NCBI GenBank assembly: GCA_019843655.1
Contig: JACDQD010000003.1
Span: 29,686,224-29,750,223, forward strand
DNA length: 64,000 nucleotides
Reading direction: 5' to 3'
Origin: Lethocerus indicus
Lineage: Eukaryota; Arthropoda; Insecta; Hemiptera; Belostomatidae
Position numbers and translations under genes: made by a program. The notes below the pieces were generated by a model, which saw nothing but the letters and a program-made list of their open reading frames with translations, was not told the origin of the DNA and did not search any database. This document shows, one piece after another, positions 46,695-63,296 of the stretch. Position 1 is the stretch's first letter. Each line of letters starts with the position of its first letter.

Positions 46695-49600
46695 AAATAA
46701 AATGGAATAATTAAAGTAAAATGAATTCTTAGTAAATGCACATCAACAAATGTTATTAAAATTAATATATCTAACTTGCCATTATAACAATTGGTACAAT
46801 GTTAATAGGATATATAATTTTTCATTCGTAACATAGAGGATACCTTTGTGCGAATACTTTATATTAGTACTATCTTTTTATCTATTTGTGTTTAAAAATG
46901 ATAAAAAGCATCTACCCTCTTGCAATAGACCCCACAGGCTTAAAAGCACTGCATTAAATTGACAAATTTTCATTCTGTCGTTAATTTTGATCTTGCAATG
47001 TTATTTTGTTAATTTTGCTTTTGTTGATAGCGTAAAAAAATCTTCAATTGATGAGCCGCTGTCGAAAAAGAGAGGCTGGGAAACTACAGCCATTCTGAGC
47101 CCACTGCCCGATGATTTCCTCAGGCTTCCTCCTGTCTGCATTGCAGCACCCTACAAACAGGTCAGCTTCTACCACGGTATTTAAATATATTAAAAGTACT
47201 TATATAAGTACATCTGTAGAGATTTCATTGAAATCCCCCCTCACCAATCTCAAACATTTATAACTGCACTGTCTGAACATTTGGTTTTGTAAGTTATCAT
47301 GAGAACGAGTAGTAATTTTATTACTGAAAATAATAGATCTGATATCCGTATTTGGGATACACATACACAAATTCACAGTTTTCTCCTGTATTTGGTATTA
47401 ATAAAAGCTAGTTTTAAAATTAAATTCCCTTATTTATGTATGTACAAAAAACCAATATTACACATTCAGTTATTTTACACAAAATATATATAGACGTATT
47501 TTATTTATTTTTAATTTTTATTCCGCCATTATTGTTAATTTGTATTACTGCTGGCATCACGGCAGGAGTGATCCACAACAGCCTTTTATTTTCTTTATGT
47601 TTGTTTTATAGTGGCCAATAGAGTGACTAATGAATATTTATGAATGCTGTTGAAGTAAATTGAAGGTGCTAATTCTTTCGGTCGACTGGTTCTTATTTTT
47701 TTTTTAATTTTAAAAAATGATTGGGTACAGTTAACGCACTACAATGACCTCTGTCTCTCTCTCTCTCTCTATCTCTCTCCCCTCTCCCGGTTCTTCCCCC
47801 CCGCTGCTACTCATCTGTCCTATTAATGTCATCACCGCCCGTATGACACAATACGTCAGTCTTGTGCGACCGTCAGATGCGGTCTAAGAAGGAGAGACGG
47901 TAGTGTTGTTGTATTGAGGAGGAGGCATGTGGCTGGCCGGCGTGTGGAACAAGCTGAGGGTGCGCAGGAGGTGGAAAAACAGGGAGAAACGCCGAATCAA
48001 GTCCGAAAAAGCTGCTCCTCCGTCCTCAGTAAGGCCAAATATCAACTCACTTTCTTTCAGTTTTATACCATCAGTCGGGATTGGAAAAAAATCCAACTAC
48101 TCTGCAGCTTCTAATATTATCTGTATCACATGAGACAACCACAAGTGCAAGATTTATTACAAAATGTTATCATTTACACAATATTTTTATTGCCATAGAC
48201 CCATTTATGGTTTTCCAGTAAACCAGTTTAAATTGTGAAAGAATTGTTTACTGGCTCTCTACTGTTAAAGCATTGAGCATTCTTGTCAGTATTTATTTTA
48301 TTCGCAATTTAAGTGTAATTTTGATTTTTAATTATTTTTCTTTAAAACCCTTACATATATAACTAACTGTATTTCATTGGATAGAAAAAATTGTACTGTT
48401 TAACACACAGTTATTGCATTGTCTTCAATCTATGTTCTATTCAAACAATAGCAAATCTAGTTCCGAAGGACTTGATAAATTTAAGTTAATCATTGATTAA
48501 CAGCATTGCAGTGTTTACTATCTCGTGCTTATGACTTTAAAATATACTATTGTGTATCCTGCTATTAGATGAACTACGACTTGAAATTGACTTCGGAACT
48601 AATGCCAATTTAATCGAGTTTAATATTTTATTTACAGCTACAGTGAGAAACAATTTTTTTCTACTTTTATTTTCCTTAATTTTTCTTCAGCATATTCTTA
48701 ATTTTATGATTTCAAGTTTTATATAAATTTATATAGGAATTGTTTTAGATTTAGTCCATCCAAAAGAGGTTGTTAGCCCGTTTCCCTCCTGTTAACAAGT
48801 GACTCATCAAATTAATCAAACCCAGTTAACCTAACTGTACGTACATCACAAACTCAGCTTTCGGCTTCAGCATAATTTTATAATGGAACCTGCATGACTG
48901 TTCCTTTTTTTTGTACTCCCAGAATCTCAACATTGTTGCCGAACAAATATAAAATAAGAAAGGCATTTTTTCATCCATGTACTGGAGCTAATATTTTATA
49001 AAGCTAATATTTTAAAAAGATTGTCCCATTTTGAGACAAAATATTATTGTGTCCAATGATATAGAACTAACACTTTTATGATTTGGCAGAGTGATGGCGA
49101 ACTTGAGGATGAGAGAATAGCTATGCTGCTCCAAAATGATGAATTCATGGCAGAACTAAGGTGGAACAAAGACTTCTTATCTGTCCTTGATAAAGGTTTT
49201 AATTACAATTTTATTATTTTTACCGATATTATTTTTCTTATTTATGTCCTTTTGTTTTCTAATATACGGGTAATTAATTTTTTTTTTACAAACTCCATTA
49301 AATACAAAACAATTCTTGCCCAATCTGCCTCCACTTGTTCATTTTCAGTCTTAGGCTAAACCTGGGGTTTCAACTTTCCTGATATTAGGTTTCTATTGGT
49401 AGAGCAATGTGGCACTTGTTGGTGCTCCATTAAACTACTGATGGATTGCTACTAAAGACGCTGAGAAGCCAAAACTGGTCTAGCAAAAGACAAAATCAGC
49501 AAGTGATGTTTACAAGAGTGATAAATAAGGATCATACATTTGAAAAAATTACTATTACAATTATTTTAAACATCAGTTTTTTTTATTCTTGTGTATGGCT

Positions 49601-50496
49601 CATGGTTTTGGGAAATTTACTAAAATTAAGTATAAATGTGTCAATTTATTTGTGATGGATGTTAACCTTATGCCCTGCAGGTATTTTATAAAGTGATAAC
49701 ACGGCACCTGCAGGCCATTTTTGGAAATTAATGTTTGTTTGTTTTTTCACCTTTTATTTTTGTACAATCAACTACAAAATAGTTATAAGTACAAGTGCCG
49801 AGTATTTTCCTAGCATGATTGTCTTCATAAAAGAGACCACCCAATGATGGCACTTTTGGGAAATATAATGTAACTTTACAATATAAAAGATGTGTAAAAG
49901 AGTTAAATAAAAGTTACTGGACTGCTACTTTAATAATGAAAATGAATTTTAAATCAACTGCCCTTTACAATAATGTATTCTACTTACCGCAATAGACTGA
50001 GTGCATAATAGGTTGTATATTTTCAGATAGTCCGCCTGAAGAGAGGTTGGCAAGTTTCTCTGGAAGGATGGGCGATGATGATGCAGTCTTCAAAGAGAGG
50101 TTGAAAAATATGGGAAAATGTGAGTGAGAATTTAAATCTATTTAAATTTATTTATAGTTATTAACTTCCATTATAATTATCATCACAAAGTAGACAATCA
50201 AACTAGTGGAGCTCATAACTTGCTAGAAAAATGTGTCATATTTCCCTTATTTTCCTCTGTTGGATTGTGTTTTGGGTAGATTGAAATTAAAGTGTTCACT
50301 CCATTTAAAAAACAAATAGGCAATTTCGGTCATAAGCACAAATTGTGTGTTTACAGTGTCAAGGAAGAAATTTTCACAATTGGCCAGGGTGTTTACTGGC
50401 CGTAAGAAGAAGAGCCAGACAGCCAAGTCAATCTTGAACCAAGGACCAAGGGACAACCTTCTACTAAGGGAGGATTGCGACAGTGACAGCTATTGA
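45395..50496 (+). CDS. CUEDC1: CUE domain-containing protein 1 (CUEDC1), 237 aa
   Basis: Six exons (45395-45493, 45572-45717, 47031-47160, 49090-49195, 50027-50119, 50357-50496) join in consistent phase to 714 bp. The CUE domain (about residues 10-55) has the MFP motif in FNQAMADFKTMFP and the C-terminal leucine motif in GAVDATIDQLLAM, expected for ubiquitin binding. Later blocks also match vertebrate CUEDC1: LPDDFLR, DERIAMLLQNDEFMAEL, FKERLKNMGK and a basic KKFSQLARVF segment. It is shorter than the roughly 390-aa human protein because the linkers are reduced. The ATG at 45395 is preceded by a splice acceptor at 45353. A poly(A) signal lies near 50786. Confidence 0.92.
45735..45870. repeat. 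Dispersed repeat family R2, fragment in CUEDC1 intron 2
   Basis: It shares 'tgtcttttgcttgacctg' and 'ttttggcttctcgccatctg' with the 21.5-kb copy. It starts soon after the exon 2 donor. Confidence 0.6.
46640..46690. repeat. (TA)n microsatellite
   Basis: An AT run of about 50 bp in CUEDC1 intron 2. Confidence 0.97.
47754..47926 (+). promoter_or_regulatory. Candidate internal CUEDC1 promoter
   Basis: A (TC)n tract (47754-47782) and then a GC-richer segment precede the 47927 ATG exon. Sequence 'tacgtcagtcttgtgcgac' contains initiator-like TCAGTC near 47856. A TGA in frame 12 bp before the ATG, with no good acceptor, supports a transcription start in this stretch rather than an internal exon. 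No TATA box is seen. Confidence 0.4.
47927..48028 (+). CDS. CUEDC1: CUEDC1 alternative first coding exon
   Basis: The ATG opens MWLAGVWNKLRVRRRWKNRE then KRRIKSEKAAPPSS and ends at the consensus donor 'tca|gtaagg', phase 0. It therefore splices in frame to the phase-0 exon at 49090. The resulting isoform of 146 aa would lack the CUE domain but keep the conserved C-terminal blocks. The exon is strongly basic. Without transcripts, an unrelated small gene remains possible. Confidence 0.6.
49400..49690. repeat. Dispersed repeat family R2, copy in CUEDC1 intron 4
   Basis: It contains 'gaagccaaaactggtctagc' and 'aaaagacaaaatcagcaag', then a distal part 'tataaatgtgtcaattt' to 'atgccctgcagg' shared with the 41.7-42.1 kb copy. 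Confidence 0.65.
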
Positions 50497-52828
50497 ATTA
50501 GGATTACGAAATTGGATATTTCTTTTCTTTTTTTTTACATTTTTCCTAAAAGAAAATTTTACACTTTTGCCCTCCTTACACGGAGACACACAAATACATA
50601 TACACATATATGTATTCCTTCACATATAGCAGATTGTTAGAAGAATTATTGTAATTAAAATAGGCTTATAGATATTGAAGAAGGTTAATGTCAGTGCCAA
50701 GGCATTTCAACACTGGCTACAAAATTGTTCCATTTTAAATTTTCTTCCGGTATATTTTTCTCTTTGATTCCGCTTTATTTAGAAAACAGAATAAAACCCG
50801 GTAATTGAAAATAGTATATTATAACACTTATTTAGATGTATGTCTAATCTCTCGGGGGATTTAATTTGTGTATAGTTTTCATAGAGACCCGGAGTTTTAG
50901 CGCACAGATCAACTCCGTTGTTCTAAAATTGTAGCATTTGTTGTTTTTTCCTTATGCAACAAAATGCAATGCTATTTCAGTTGCAATAGCTGGCAAGTCA
51001 TTTTGATAGATAGGATAATTGATAAAGTTTGAGTCTAACACATTGGATAATTCATTTTTCATTGAGTAAATATCAAATATATTTCGCTTGACTGTAGAAT
51101 GGGGTGTAAGAATTAAAGGAATGATTTCTCTTCCGTTCGTATAAAAGAGACAAACCGTGCGCCAGTTAGCTGTGCATGTTTGTAACCGCTGTGATAATAA
51201 TTATTGTATACACTATGATTATGAGAAGAGATTCACGCCTAGTTTCACGAAAAAAAGAAAAAATCTGCTCAGGTAGAGCTAAATTGCTTCGGTAGTTTTT
51301 ACATTTTGACCATATTGAAGAGGCACCACCCAGCGAGCCGGGAACTTTTTATTATGAGCCGCGGTTCGAAAATCAAAAACTATATATAAATCTCCGCGCT
51401 CTTTAATCGAAGCATATCGGTCTCATAATCATATCTTGAAAGTTTTTTTTTTTGGCCAGTATCCCAAAATATATTCTCGAGGGGTCAAAAGTTTCTATTT
51501 ATTGGACCGCACTAAAGTGCTCCTACTGCTCTGAATTTTGGACGGAGACAGATCTGGATAGACCGGATTTAGTTTTATCAGAGGAAAACCAGTTATGTAC
51601 AGTGGGACATAACCGGATATTTATTAAAAATTGATTAGAAATCTTTTTAACACAAGATTGAAATTGAATTTCAATAGAGTAAGAATTACAGTGTCATTAG
51701 GTACGGCTGTGTCACTTCTGTATTTACTTCTGTATATAGTTGGGAATGATTCCAGTTTAAGACCCATGGATAAAAATTAGGTTAACCTAACACCCACACA
51801 AAATTATCACCGAGAACTCAAAATGAAGTCCCTATCTGTAGGGAAACATTAAGGCCGTCTGCCAGTAACCAAATGTAACCTCAGCTTGGCGCTCTTAAAC
51901 TGGAAGTCAGCCCTTAACCCTTTTTATATTTCTCTAGTCGTCAAAAGCCAAATGTATAAGGTCCAGTCTTTTATTTTACTCAGCATTTTAGAATTTTGAT
52001 CTGGGTGCTATTTTTATTTTATCTTGTAGTTAGTTCTAAGTTCCATTGAAGTACTAATTTTCAGTCTGTCAGCATGAGCCAGGAGCCATTAGCTAATATA
52101 TTTTTTGTAATTATTTAAAATAGAATGTGATGAAAAGTTATGTCCTTAATGACTTCCAGTTAAGAGCCCCCCAAACTGCAGTCACAACATATCAATACAT
52201 GCAGTGTAGCTTGTTAGAGTTAGTTCTTACATGATTATTTATCTGGACCATATGTTTATTTCCTTTCTTATGTAGAGTATGATATCCTGGTTTTCAACTG
52301 TAAAAATTATAAATAAATAAATAATGATGAAATTGGAATATAGGGGGCCTTAAACTGAAATCTAGAACATATACAGTTGAAATAAAGTATATATTAATGA
52401 TGTACCGGCACCTAAAATTATTGTGTAATTACCATTTATTATTTTGTTACTGAAAAAAAAAGTGAACGGAAATCCAATTTTCTGTAGGCATTTCCTAGTT
52501 TTCAGAAACGATTTACAAAAATGTAAGAGTTTTAGAAATGTACTAGAACCAAATGTGGGATAGGCCTAAAATGAAAAATCTGAATCTCGAGAGCTTTGAG
52601 CATCTATGCATTATATAGATCATATTTATTATTATATACTTAGCAAGTTTAGTTTAAGGAGGATAACATTTTAGTAGGAAAGATTGTATTACTGACACAT
52701 TTGACGCATAATGAACATGTGGATGAATTGAAATGGAGTGTCAAAGTACAGTGTACATAGGTAGGAAGTAAGAACGTCCAAACCAAGTGTGCAATAATTT
52801 TAAGTTTATAACCAAAGATATATATGTG

Positions 52829-52890
<62 letters not shown>

Positions 52891-53214
52891 TATATAATGT
52901 GATATCATTTCAAGAAAAATGTCCTCTTATTTAGTACTAGTTCACTGTAGATTATGATTGCTGCAATACTTAGACTACCGGAATCACTGAAATGGAAGCT
53001 GGAAATGAGGAGCAAAAACTCCAAAATAGTTTATGATTAATCATGCATATAATGGAAAAGCGTATATTCATTTTTAGTTATTTGTTAATTATTCTACATT
53101 TCTTTGTCTTAGCAGGTTATTCTGATGTTATAAAAATATTCTTTTGTAATGTGTAATTGAAAAATAAATTCAGTCATTATCAATGTTGTTATTTCATTAA
53201 AAAAAAACATTCCA
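50497..53214. other. CUEDC1 3' UTR and gene-poor gap
   Basis: AATAAA occurs near 50787. The rest is AT-rich with no recognised exon. A (TA)n tract lies at 52836-52886. A 60-codon frame ending near 51634 is discussed among the rejected items. Confidence 0.6.
52836..52886. repeat. (TA)n microsatellite
   Basis: An AT dinucleotide run of about 50 bp. Confidence 0.97.
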
Positions 53215-53315
53215 TTTTACCGTGTGTTTCAGTCTCCTTTCGCTGGTTTGGTCTTTTGCTAGACCAAATTTGTTGGGCATCCTCACTGCACTGTCACTGT
53301 CACTTGTACTGTGTT

Positions 53316-53380
<65 letters not shown>

Positions 53381-54365
53381 GTGTCTTGTTATTGTGTTTG
53401 GGGGGATGTTGTTTGTCTTTGGGTTGGAAGAGATTTTGTTGATCGGCTGAAGTCTTTGTCCGACTATCGATTGTCTTTGTCCACTTGCACCGATAAACTA
53501 GCGCCCCACTGAGTGTGGTGCGGAAGTGTACTTAACTAAAGTTCGTTGTGAACACTTGCATCGATAAACTAGCGCTCCCCTGAGTGTGGTGCGGAAATGT
53601 ACTTAACTAAAGTTCGTTGGGTTCACTTGTACCGATAAACTAGCGCCCCTTGAGTGTGGTGCGGAAATGTACTTAACTAAAGTTCGTTGGGTTCACTTGT
53701 ACCGATAAACTAGCGCCCCTTGAGTGTGGTGCGGAAATGTACTTAACTAAAGTTCGTTGGGTTCACTTGTACCGATAAACTAGCGCTCCCTTGAGTGTGG
53801 TGCGGAAATGTACTTAACTAAAGTTCGTTGGGTTCACTTGTACCGATAAACTAGCGCTCCCATGAGTGTGGTGCGGAAATGTACTTAACTAAAGTTCGTT
53901 GGGTACACTTGTACCGATAAACTAGCGCTCCCTTGAGTGTGGTGCGGAAATGTACTTAACTAAAGTTCGTTGTGAACACTTGCATCGATAAACTAGCGCC
54001 CCTCTGAGTGTGGTGCGGAAGTGTACTTAACTAAAGTTCGTTGTGAACACTTGCATCGATAAACTAGCGCTCCCTTGAGTGTGGTGCGGAAATGTACTTA
54101 ACTAAAGTTCGTTGGGTTCACTTGTACCGATAAACTAGCGCTCCCTTGAGTGTGGTGCGGAAATGTACTTAACTAAAGTTCGTTGTGATCACTTGCCGAT
54201 AAACTAGCGCCCCTGAGTGTGGTGCGGAAATGTACTTAACTAAAGTTCGTTGGGTTCACTTGGGATCAAGGAAATTTATCTTCTTAATACACAATACCAG
54301 ACAGGTTTCCTGTCATATATTTAAATCGGTGATCAAATATATATTTGACAACATCCCTCCTGTTG
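53215..54365 (-). mobile_element. Composite satellite-bearing repeat, 53.2-54.4 kb
   Basis: The head (53222-53300) and middle segment match the 21.5-21.8 kb insertion in the same orientation, with a (TA)n expansion at 53319-53379. Next come 11 satellite units in reverse orientation, then a flank segment containing 'caggtttcctgtcatatatt', also reversed. Compared with the 21.5-kb copy, the flank-plus-satellite part is inverted relative to the head. No coding sequence was found. Confidence 0.7.
53478..54262 (-). repeat. 70-bp satellite array, about 11 units, reverse
   Basis: The 'gataaactagcg' block recurs every 70-72 bp. These units are a 'gagtgtggtgcgg' subtype, distinct from the 'gagggtggtgcgg' subtype at 34 kb, so the two reverse arrays amplified separately. 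Confidence 0.96.
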
Positions 54366-54390
54366 TGAATGAAATCCAACAAATAAGACA

Positions 54391-58037
<3,647 letters not shown>

Positions 58038-61000
58038 CTATTTGGTTGGTCGCGCCGGTCTCTCTTTCGTGCTTGGTATGAACGACATAGTACGACGCAC
58101 TTTCACCTGACCCTGGGGTAAAGAATGTATTGTTTACTTCAACTTTTCAACAGTTTTTCTTTTATTTTTTATACAATCAACCTTTATCCAAAAAGAGATG
58201 GCATCTGAAAAAATACTTATATAGTGTCCCCCTCGTAAACTGAGTAAATTTATACTAACCTTACATGTGTCTTCCAATTTTGTCGAATTGTGTTCCACCG
58301 TGAATATTTTGTCTCTAGTTCTCTGCAACTCTTTGTCCAACCTTTCTCTCTCGGCTTCTAGCTCTCTCAACCTCGCTTCTGCGGCTGTAAAATGCGGTTT
58401 TTTTTAAATACGAATTATATTATTTTATATTATACTTATTCAATAATGGAACAATTACAATGTTAATTATCACCACTTAACTTCCACAGGGATTGTGAAT
58501 ACTGTGGGAAGAACTTTGGTTAGCTAAGTAGTAAGGTTGACCCCCTGCAAGTCCAGGGTTTTTTTTGTGTTTAGAAACTACAACTTGAGGAGACCCCACT
58601 AGAAACGTTTTGCCCTTTCCTCAAGGAGGCCTCCCAGTTGTCTACAAAATTAATCAACTAAATGTCGAACCTTGCAGCTGCGATTCTTTCTCCTTCTGTT
58701 TCTCTTCAAACTCCATGCGCTTCTGCCTCTCCTGCTCAAGCAGAATTCTCTGCTCTTCCTGAAGCTGTTCCAGTTCCTCCCTCTTCTCCCACTCTTCCCT
58801 GAGCACTCTCGCCTGCAGGTTTCGAACTATTTCTTCATCCCTTTTGGCCAACTGTTCTTCCTCCAGCATCGCTTCGAGGTGCGTCACAGTCTTCTCTTGG
58901 GCCACTTTCAGTTCCTGCGCCTGTAGTTCCGCCGCTACTCTCGCCTTTTTAAGCAATTCCAATTATTTAATAAAAAGTTCTCACTGTCACAGGCTAACAA
59001 AAAACTAATTTATACATGAATTATAAGCTCGGAGCATAAGAAAAATACAAGTCATACAAAACTACTCTTACAGGAATAGAATCTCGCTAAAGCATAATGA
59101 ATGCTAAAATGTTACTTCTAATGAGACCAAAGCCAGCCCAATTCAATAGAAAACAAGCTCACCAGATAGTTCTGAAGTTATACACAGTTTGCTCAATATT
59201 TGTTCACCTATTTGTGTGCACCTTATTGCCCCAATGTCAATGACAGCAATTGGAGGACAAAGCTGAATGGTTTTTAATGAAGAGGTATTCAAGGAAAGGT
59301 GCATTTTCGAACTTTTTTAGTTAGTGCAAGGAATATACTCCAGAAGTTCAGGGTACTGAATACTGGACATTGAGTATAATCAAATGGTGTCTATCAGAAA
59401 AGAAATACTATCAATAGTGAAGTTGATGTAACAAAAAGTAAGATTAGTTTCAATGTTACCAATTTTTCAGCCTGAAGTTGTACACCCATGTCGTGTATGA
59501 TACTGCTCTTCCTCCTGCTCTCCGCTTCGTCTATCTCCCTCTGCTTCCTCCTCCTGGCCGCTAAAGTCCTCTGGTAGCCCTGACCACCCCCCGACTGAGA
59601 TATCGCCGTTTGCAGAGCGGAGACCCATTGAAGTCGACTCCTGCAATTGGGGTAATATAGGTGTTGAATGAGTCCACCGAGTGGACATTTTATAAAATCA
59701 CCGGCGTGAAATATAATAATTGGACAGATAGCGCGAATAGAAGACACGCACCTGTGATCGTGAGCCGCCAACTCGATACACCGCTCGTTCGTATGAAGCA
59801 TTATCCGATTGGTTGTGGACATCACCCAACAGTTCGGGTCCAAAAATATTACACCTTAAACACACGGTATTTACAAATGTTACATTAAAAGGAAATATTC
59901 TATTTACACAATAAATACAATATACCCAGACATACATTATTTCTTTCAAGATTATTTATTCCAAGAGACAGTTTGGCTTTCAAGTTAAATTTTCCCCATA
60001 TGAAATAGTGTAAATTGAATTAATTTATTCCAGACCCACAAAATTTACTCAATATAAACAATTTTAAACTTCCTATTTCAAAATATATCTGTAATGATAA
60101 AAAAGTATATTTAATTCGAATAATTAAATATTTTTATTTATAAATAAAATATTGTATTTTATTTAATAAATAACTACTTACCACTTGTTTCTTTCTCTTC
60201 TATATTTTTGTAGTAGGTCAATTGTGTTGGCTGTAGTACAAACCAGTATTCTCTCATCGTGGGTAGTAGATAGCCCCTTTTCATCAGGTTCCCCTGTTTC
60301 AAAAATAAATTTTAATATTAAAGTATTTTTATAAGTGTCTTGCTTCTCTCGATAAAAGAAACCATTCGATTTTGGCACTTTTTGACTTGTTGTGTCAGTA
60401 AGAGCACACCCATCTTGTACTGAGGAGATTTCTGGGCCAGTGGCGTTTAAGCAAATTATGATGAGGACAGGAATGGAACTGTAGGGCTGAATTTTATGAC
60501 TTAGTCAACTGTACCTTTTTCATGACATCGTGAAGGAGAGTGTGAGCAAGAGCGGTAATGGCCTCCTCGAGAACTGGCTGTTCGACACCGCCGAGGTACT
60601 TGCCTTCGAGCAGTGCTATGACAGTTGAAAATTTGAAACCAGGTGTGTTGAATGTCAGGCTGTCAAACGCCTCTTGGTCCCAGTCATTCCCCAGGGACAC
60701 AACCAGCTGAGAGGCCACCAAGCCGACCTCACTGCTGTGCATTACCACCTGTTGCAAGTGAATTAAATGCAGACAAACACAATTAGGCACAAACATATTT
60801 TGTACCCAACTAGAAACTTTTGATCCACAATAAACTAATAATTTAACATAAAATGAATTGGGACTCTAGATATGAACCCAGACTGTACATTATTCTTTCA
60901 CATAGGGAGCCTGGATTATAACTAAATACGGGGTTTAGCTGGTTGTGAAAAATTAACTGATTAGATATGTTAAAATTTGAAAACAATATAAGTCACACTA

Positions 61001-63296
61001 AACTTCATATTTCTGGGTGAAACATACCTGGTAAACTTCGGGAAGTTTTGGATCAAGAACCAATTCTCCCAGCATGCAAAATACCCTGAACAGGTTATAT
61101 AAGCAACTGTCTGAAAGCAGTGCATTTTCTCTTGACAAGTAATTCCGCTTACAGATGAGCCAACAAACTTCATCAATAACCGACTCATAATTCTGAAGAT
61201 CGTTCAGAGTCAAATTGTCAGGTAAGGATGAAAATACCTGGAATGCATTAAAATTGTCAGACTTTTTTACATTACATCAGGATGTACAAACCTAATTTAT
61301 GAATTAGCACCAAATTTAAAATAATTTGAAGATGAAAACCAAAGTGTTTGTTGTCAAAATTATAGTTAAAACAATATTTATAAATATTTAATTTTTTAAA
61401 ATACCTTGTGGATATATATTGCATAATGTTTAATTTAAATAAGGGTATTGACCAACACATACTTTTAGGTATATCAACTAATATTTAAAATTAAGGGAAA
61501 TAAATAATGCCCAAAGAACTCTGTACTGCCAATGAAAATGTGCTACATACTGAATAATAAAGCATATATTAAGAATGGACAATTTATTAGATTTATCTTT
61601 AAAGTATTGTTCAATAATATTTCATATGAACAAGATTAGTTGATGTGCATTTCAGTATCCATGTTATCTCATCATGTCCAATTTCAAAAGAAGTGTCTGA
61701 ACAGATAAGAAATAATCCTGTAGGAGGTGAAGTATTGTATTACACGGAAAACAAATGCAACATAATGGTACAAATACTTCAAAATATAATTTGGTTTCTG
61801 TCAGGAAACTCGCGTAGAAATCCAATTATTGACGACCTAAGCTCTCAAAGTGTAGAGTGCTAATTTCATTCCTGTTGCTTTCAGAGTGCTACATCAAAAT
61901 GGTTAGTAACTTATTCATTTCAGCAATGTCCAATATGAGCCTCTTCTATGATAATAATATTTGAAAACATTATTGTGTTAAAAAAATATAATCGTATAAT
62001 GAATGTAAATTATAAATTATAATTCAAAATCACTTAATTGTTATAAACAGTTAATTAGTTAGTTAACTAATAACAGGTTTAATATAACATACAGATTTGC
62101 TATTTATTATTAAAATGTAAGTTCCAATCTGTCCAATCTAAAAAAAATTATTAAAAATAAAAATAAAATAGATTAGAAAGAAATTGCAGGGAGATATAGT
62201 TATATAAATTTTAAATTCCATTTTTGGAGTGACAATGAAGCAACACAAATTGGATGAACAGGTTTGACAATAATATCCCTATTTGGATGTGCAGTTAAGG
62301 ATGTGAGTTGATGATGTGAGTGGCCTTGTGTCTTACTAAAGAAGTTGGTATGACTCATCCACAGTGGGTCACATACATCTGGCCAGCAAAGAAAAATCCT
62401 ACTTTGATGTATTGCAAGCACTCAGTAAAGCCAGCTAGCCTTTATTTTCAAATTAAACCCAGTGACAACAGTGTCAGCAGCACTTTTGTCTAGTAAAAAA
62501 ATTTACAACTCTTCTAGAAGTATACTCAGCATCATTAAATCCTCGCTATGGCTGAAGATATCGCTTCTAAATAGGGTCACTGTTATAACAAAAAATGACA
62601 GTTTAGTGAACATTAGAGAAAAGAGATCAATAAATGACTTACTTCTTTCTGGAGATAATATTTGTAGTGATGGAAGTTCAGCGAAGGTGTACTTCTGAAG
62701 TGTTCTAGGCCTTTTTCGACACCATACAAATCCAAAAGTGTGCCAATATTGGCTGTCAACACCTGTATTGAAAAATGAGGTGTAAAACTCTACCATAATA
62801 ATACCGTTTACAAAATGACAGATTCCAATACAAAAACTAAACTCAGGATGGAATAATTATTCCAACATTCAGATAGGAGTGCGACTTTAATAATTCTGGC
62901 CCGAATATAAGGGGGGGTCGAGATGAGCGGCAATCGATCACAGAGAATTCGGAAACTGGGGGCAAAATTTTTCTTTCTCGTATTCGGCAATTGTACAGAG
63001 TGGCCGAACGTTAAACGGGGGACGATTTCTCGCTCAAACGTTTAAAATTAGCTTCGTTAAAATAGAGATGGGAACAGAAACTCGGCTGTGTCAGATCGAA
63101 GTAAGGAGACGATAATAAGATGGAGGGGAGGGGAAAGGAGGGGAAGGAGGAACACCTGTTGTCCCGAGTGGTGACAAGTAAGGCGAGGTGGACTCACCTT
63201 AAGTTTGGACTTGACGACGACTGGGGACTTGTCCGGCGCCAGCGAGTTGAAGGCGTGCCAAATTGTGTTGGTGACGTTTTTCAGGAGGGTTGCCAT
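58038..63296 (-). CDS. SWAP70: SWAP-70/DEF6-like PH-domain protein, complete, 508 aa
   Basis: Ten minus-strand exons: 63296-63198, 62762-62643, 61237-61028, 60748-60515, 60293-60182, 59854-59752, 59640-59460, 58944-58671, 58384-58260 and 58106-58038. They sum to 1527 bp with consistent phases. Residues 1-220 match the EF-hand-like N-terminus (IWHAFNSLAPDKS; SKLKVLTANIGTLL). A PH domain spans about 222-315 (MKRGYLLPTMREYWFVLQP; GVIFLDPNCW; RLQWVSALQTAI). A coiled coil spans about 325-480 (EEEQLAKRDEEIVRNLQARV). Family members bind PIP3 and act as Rac/Cdc42 regulators at membrane ruffles. The C-terminus (RRTMSFIPSTKERPARPTK) lies in a short last exon inferred from phase. Human SWAP-70 is 585 aa, so the coiled coil is shorter here. 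A minus-strand AATAAA lies about 30 bp past the stop. Confidence 0.93.
58488..58665. repeat. Dispersed repeat family R1, copy in a SWAP70 intron
   Basis: It contains 'gaatactgtgggaagaact', 'aaggttgaccccctgcaag' and 'tgtgtttagaaactac', diverged versions of blocks in the 4.9-kb and 25.9-kb copies. It occupies nearly all of the intron between the two coiled-coil exons. Confidence 0.5.
59955..60175. repeat. Dispersed repeat family R3, copy 1
   Basis: 'ttccagacccacaaaattta' and 'tttcaagttaaattttcccc' match the copy at 63.73-63.93 kb in the same orientation, followed in both by AT-rich sequence with 'gaatatttttatttata'-like blocks. Non-coding; it lies in a SWAP70 intron. Confidence 0.6.

Noticed and set aside
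51452..51634. Frame ending LDRPDLVLSEENQLCTVGHN
   Set aside because: It reads like protein but has no ATG, no clear splice sites and no recognised family. It is possibly a retrocopy fragment; the evidence is too weak to annotate.
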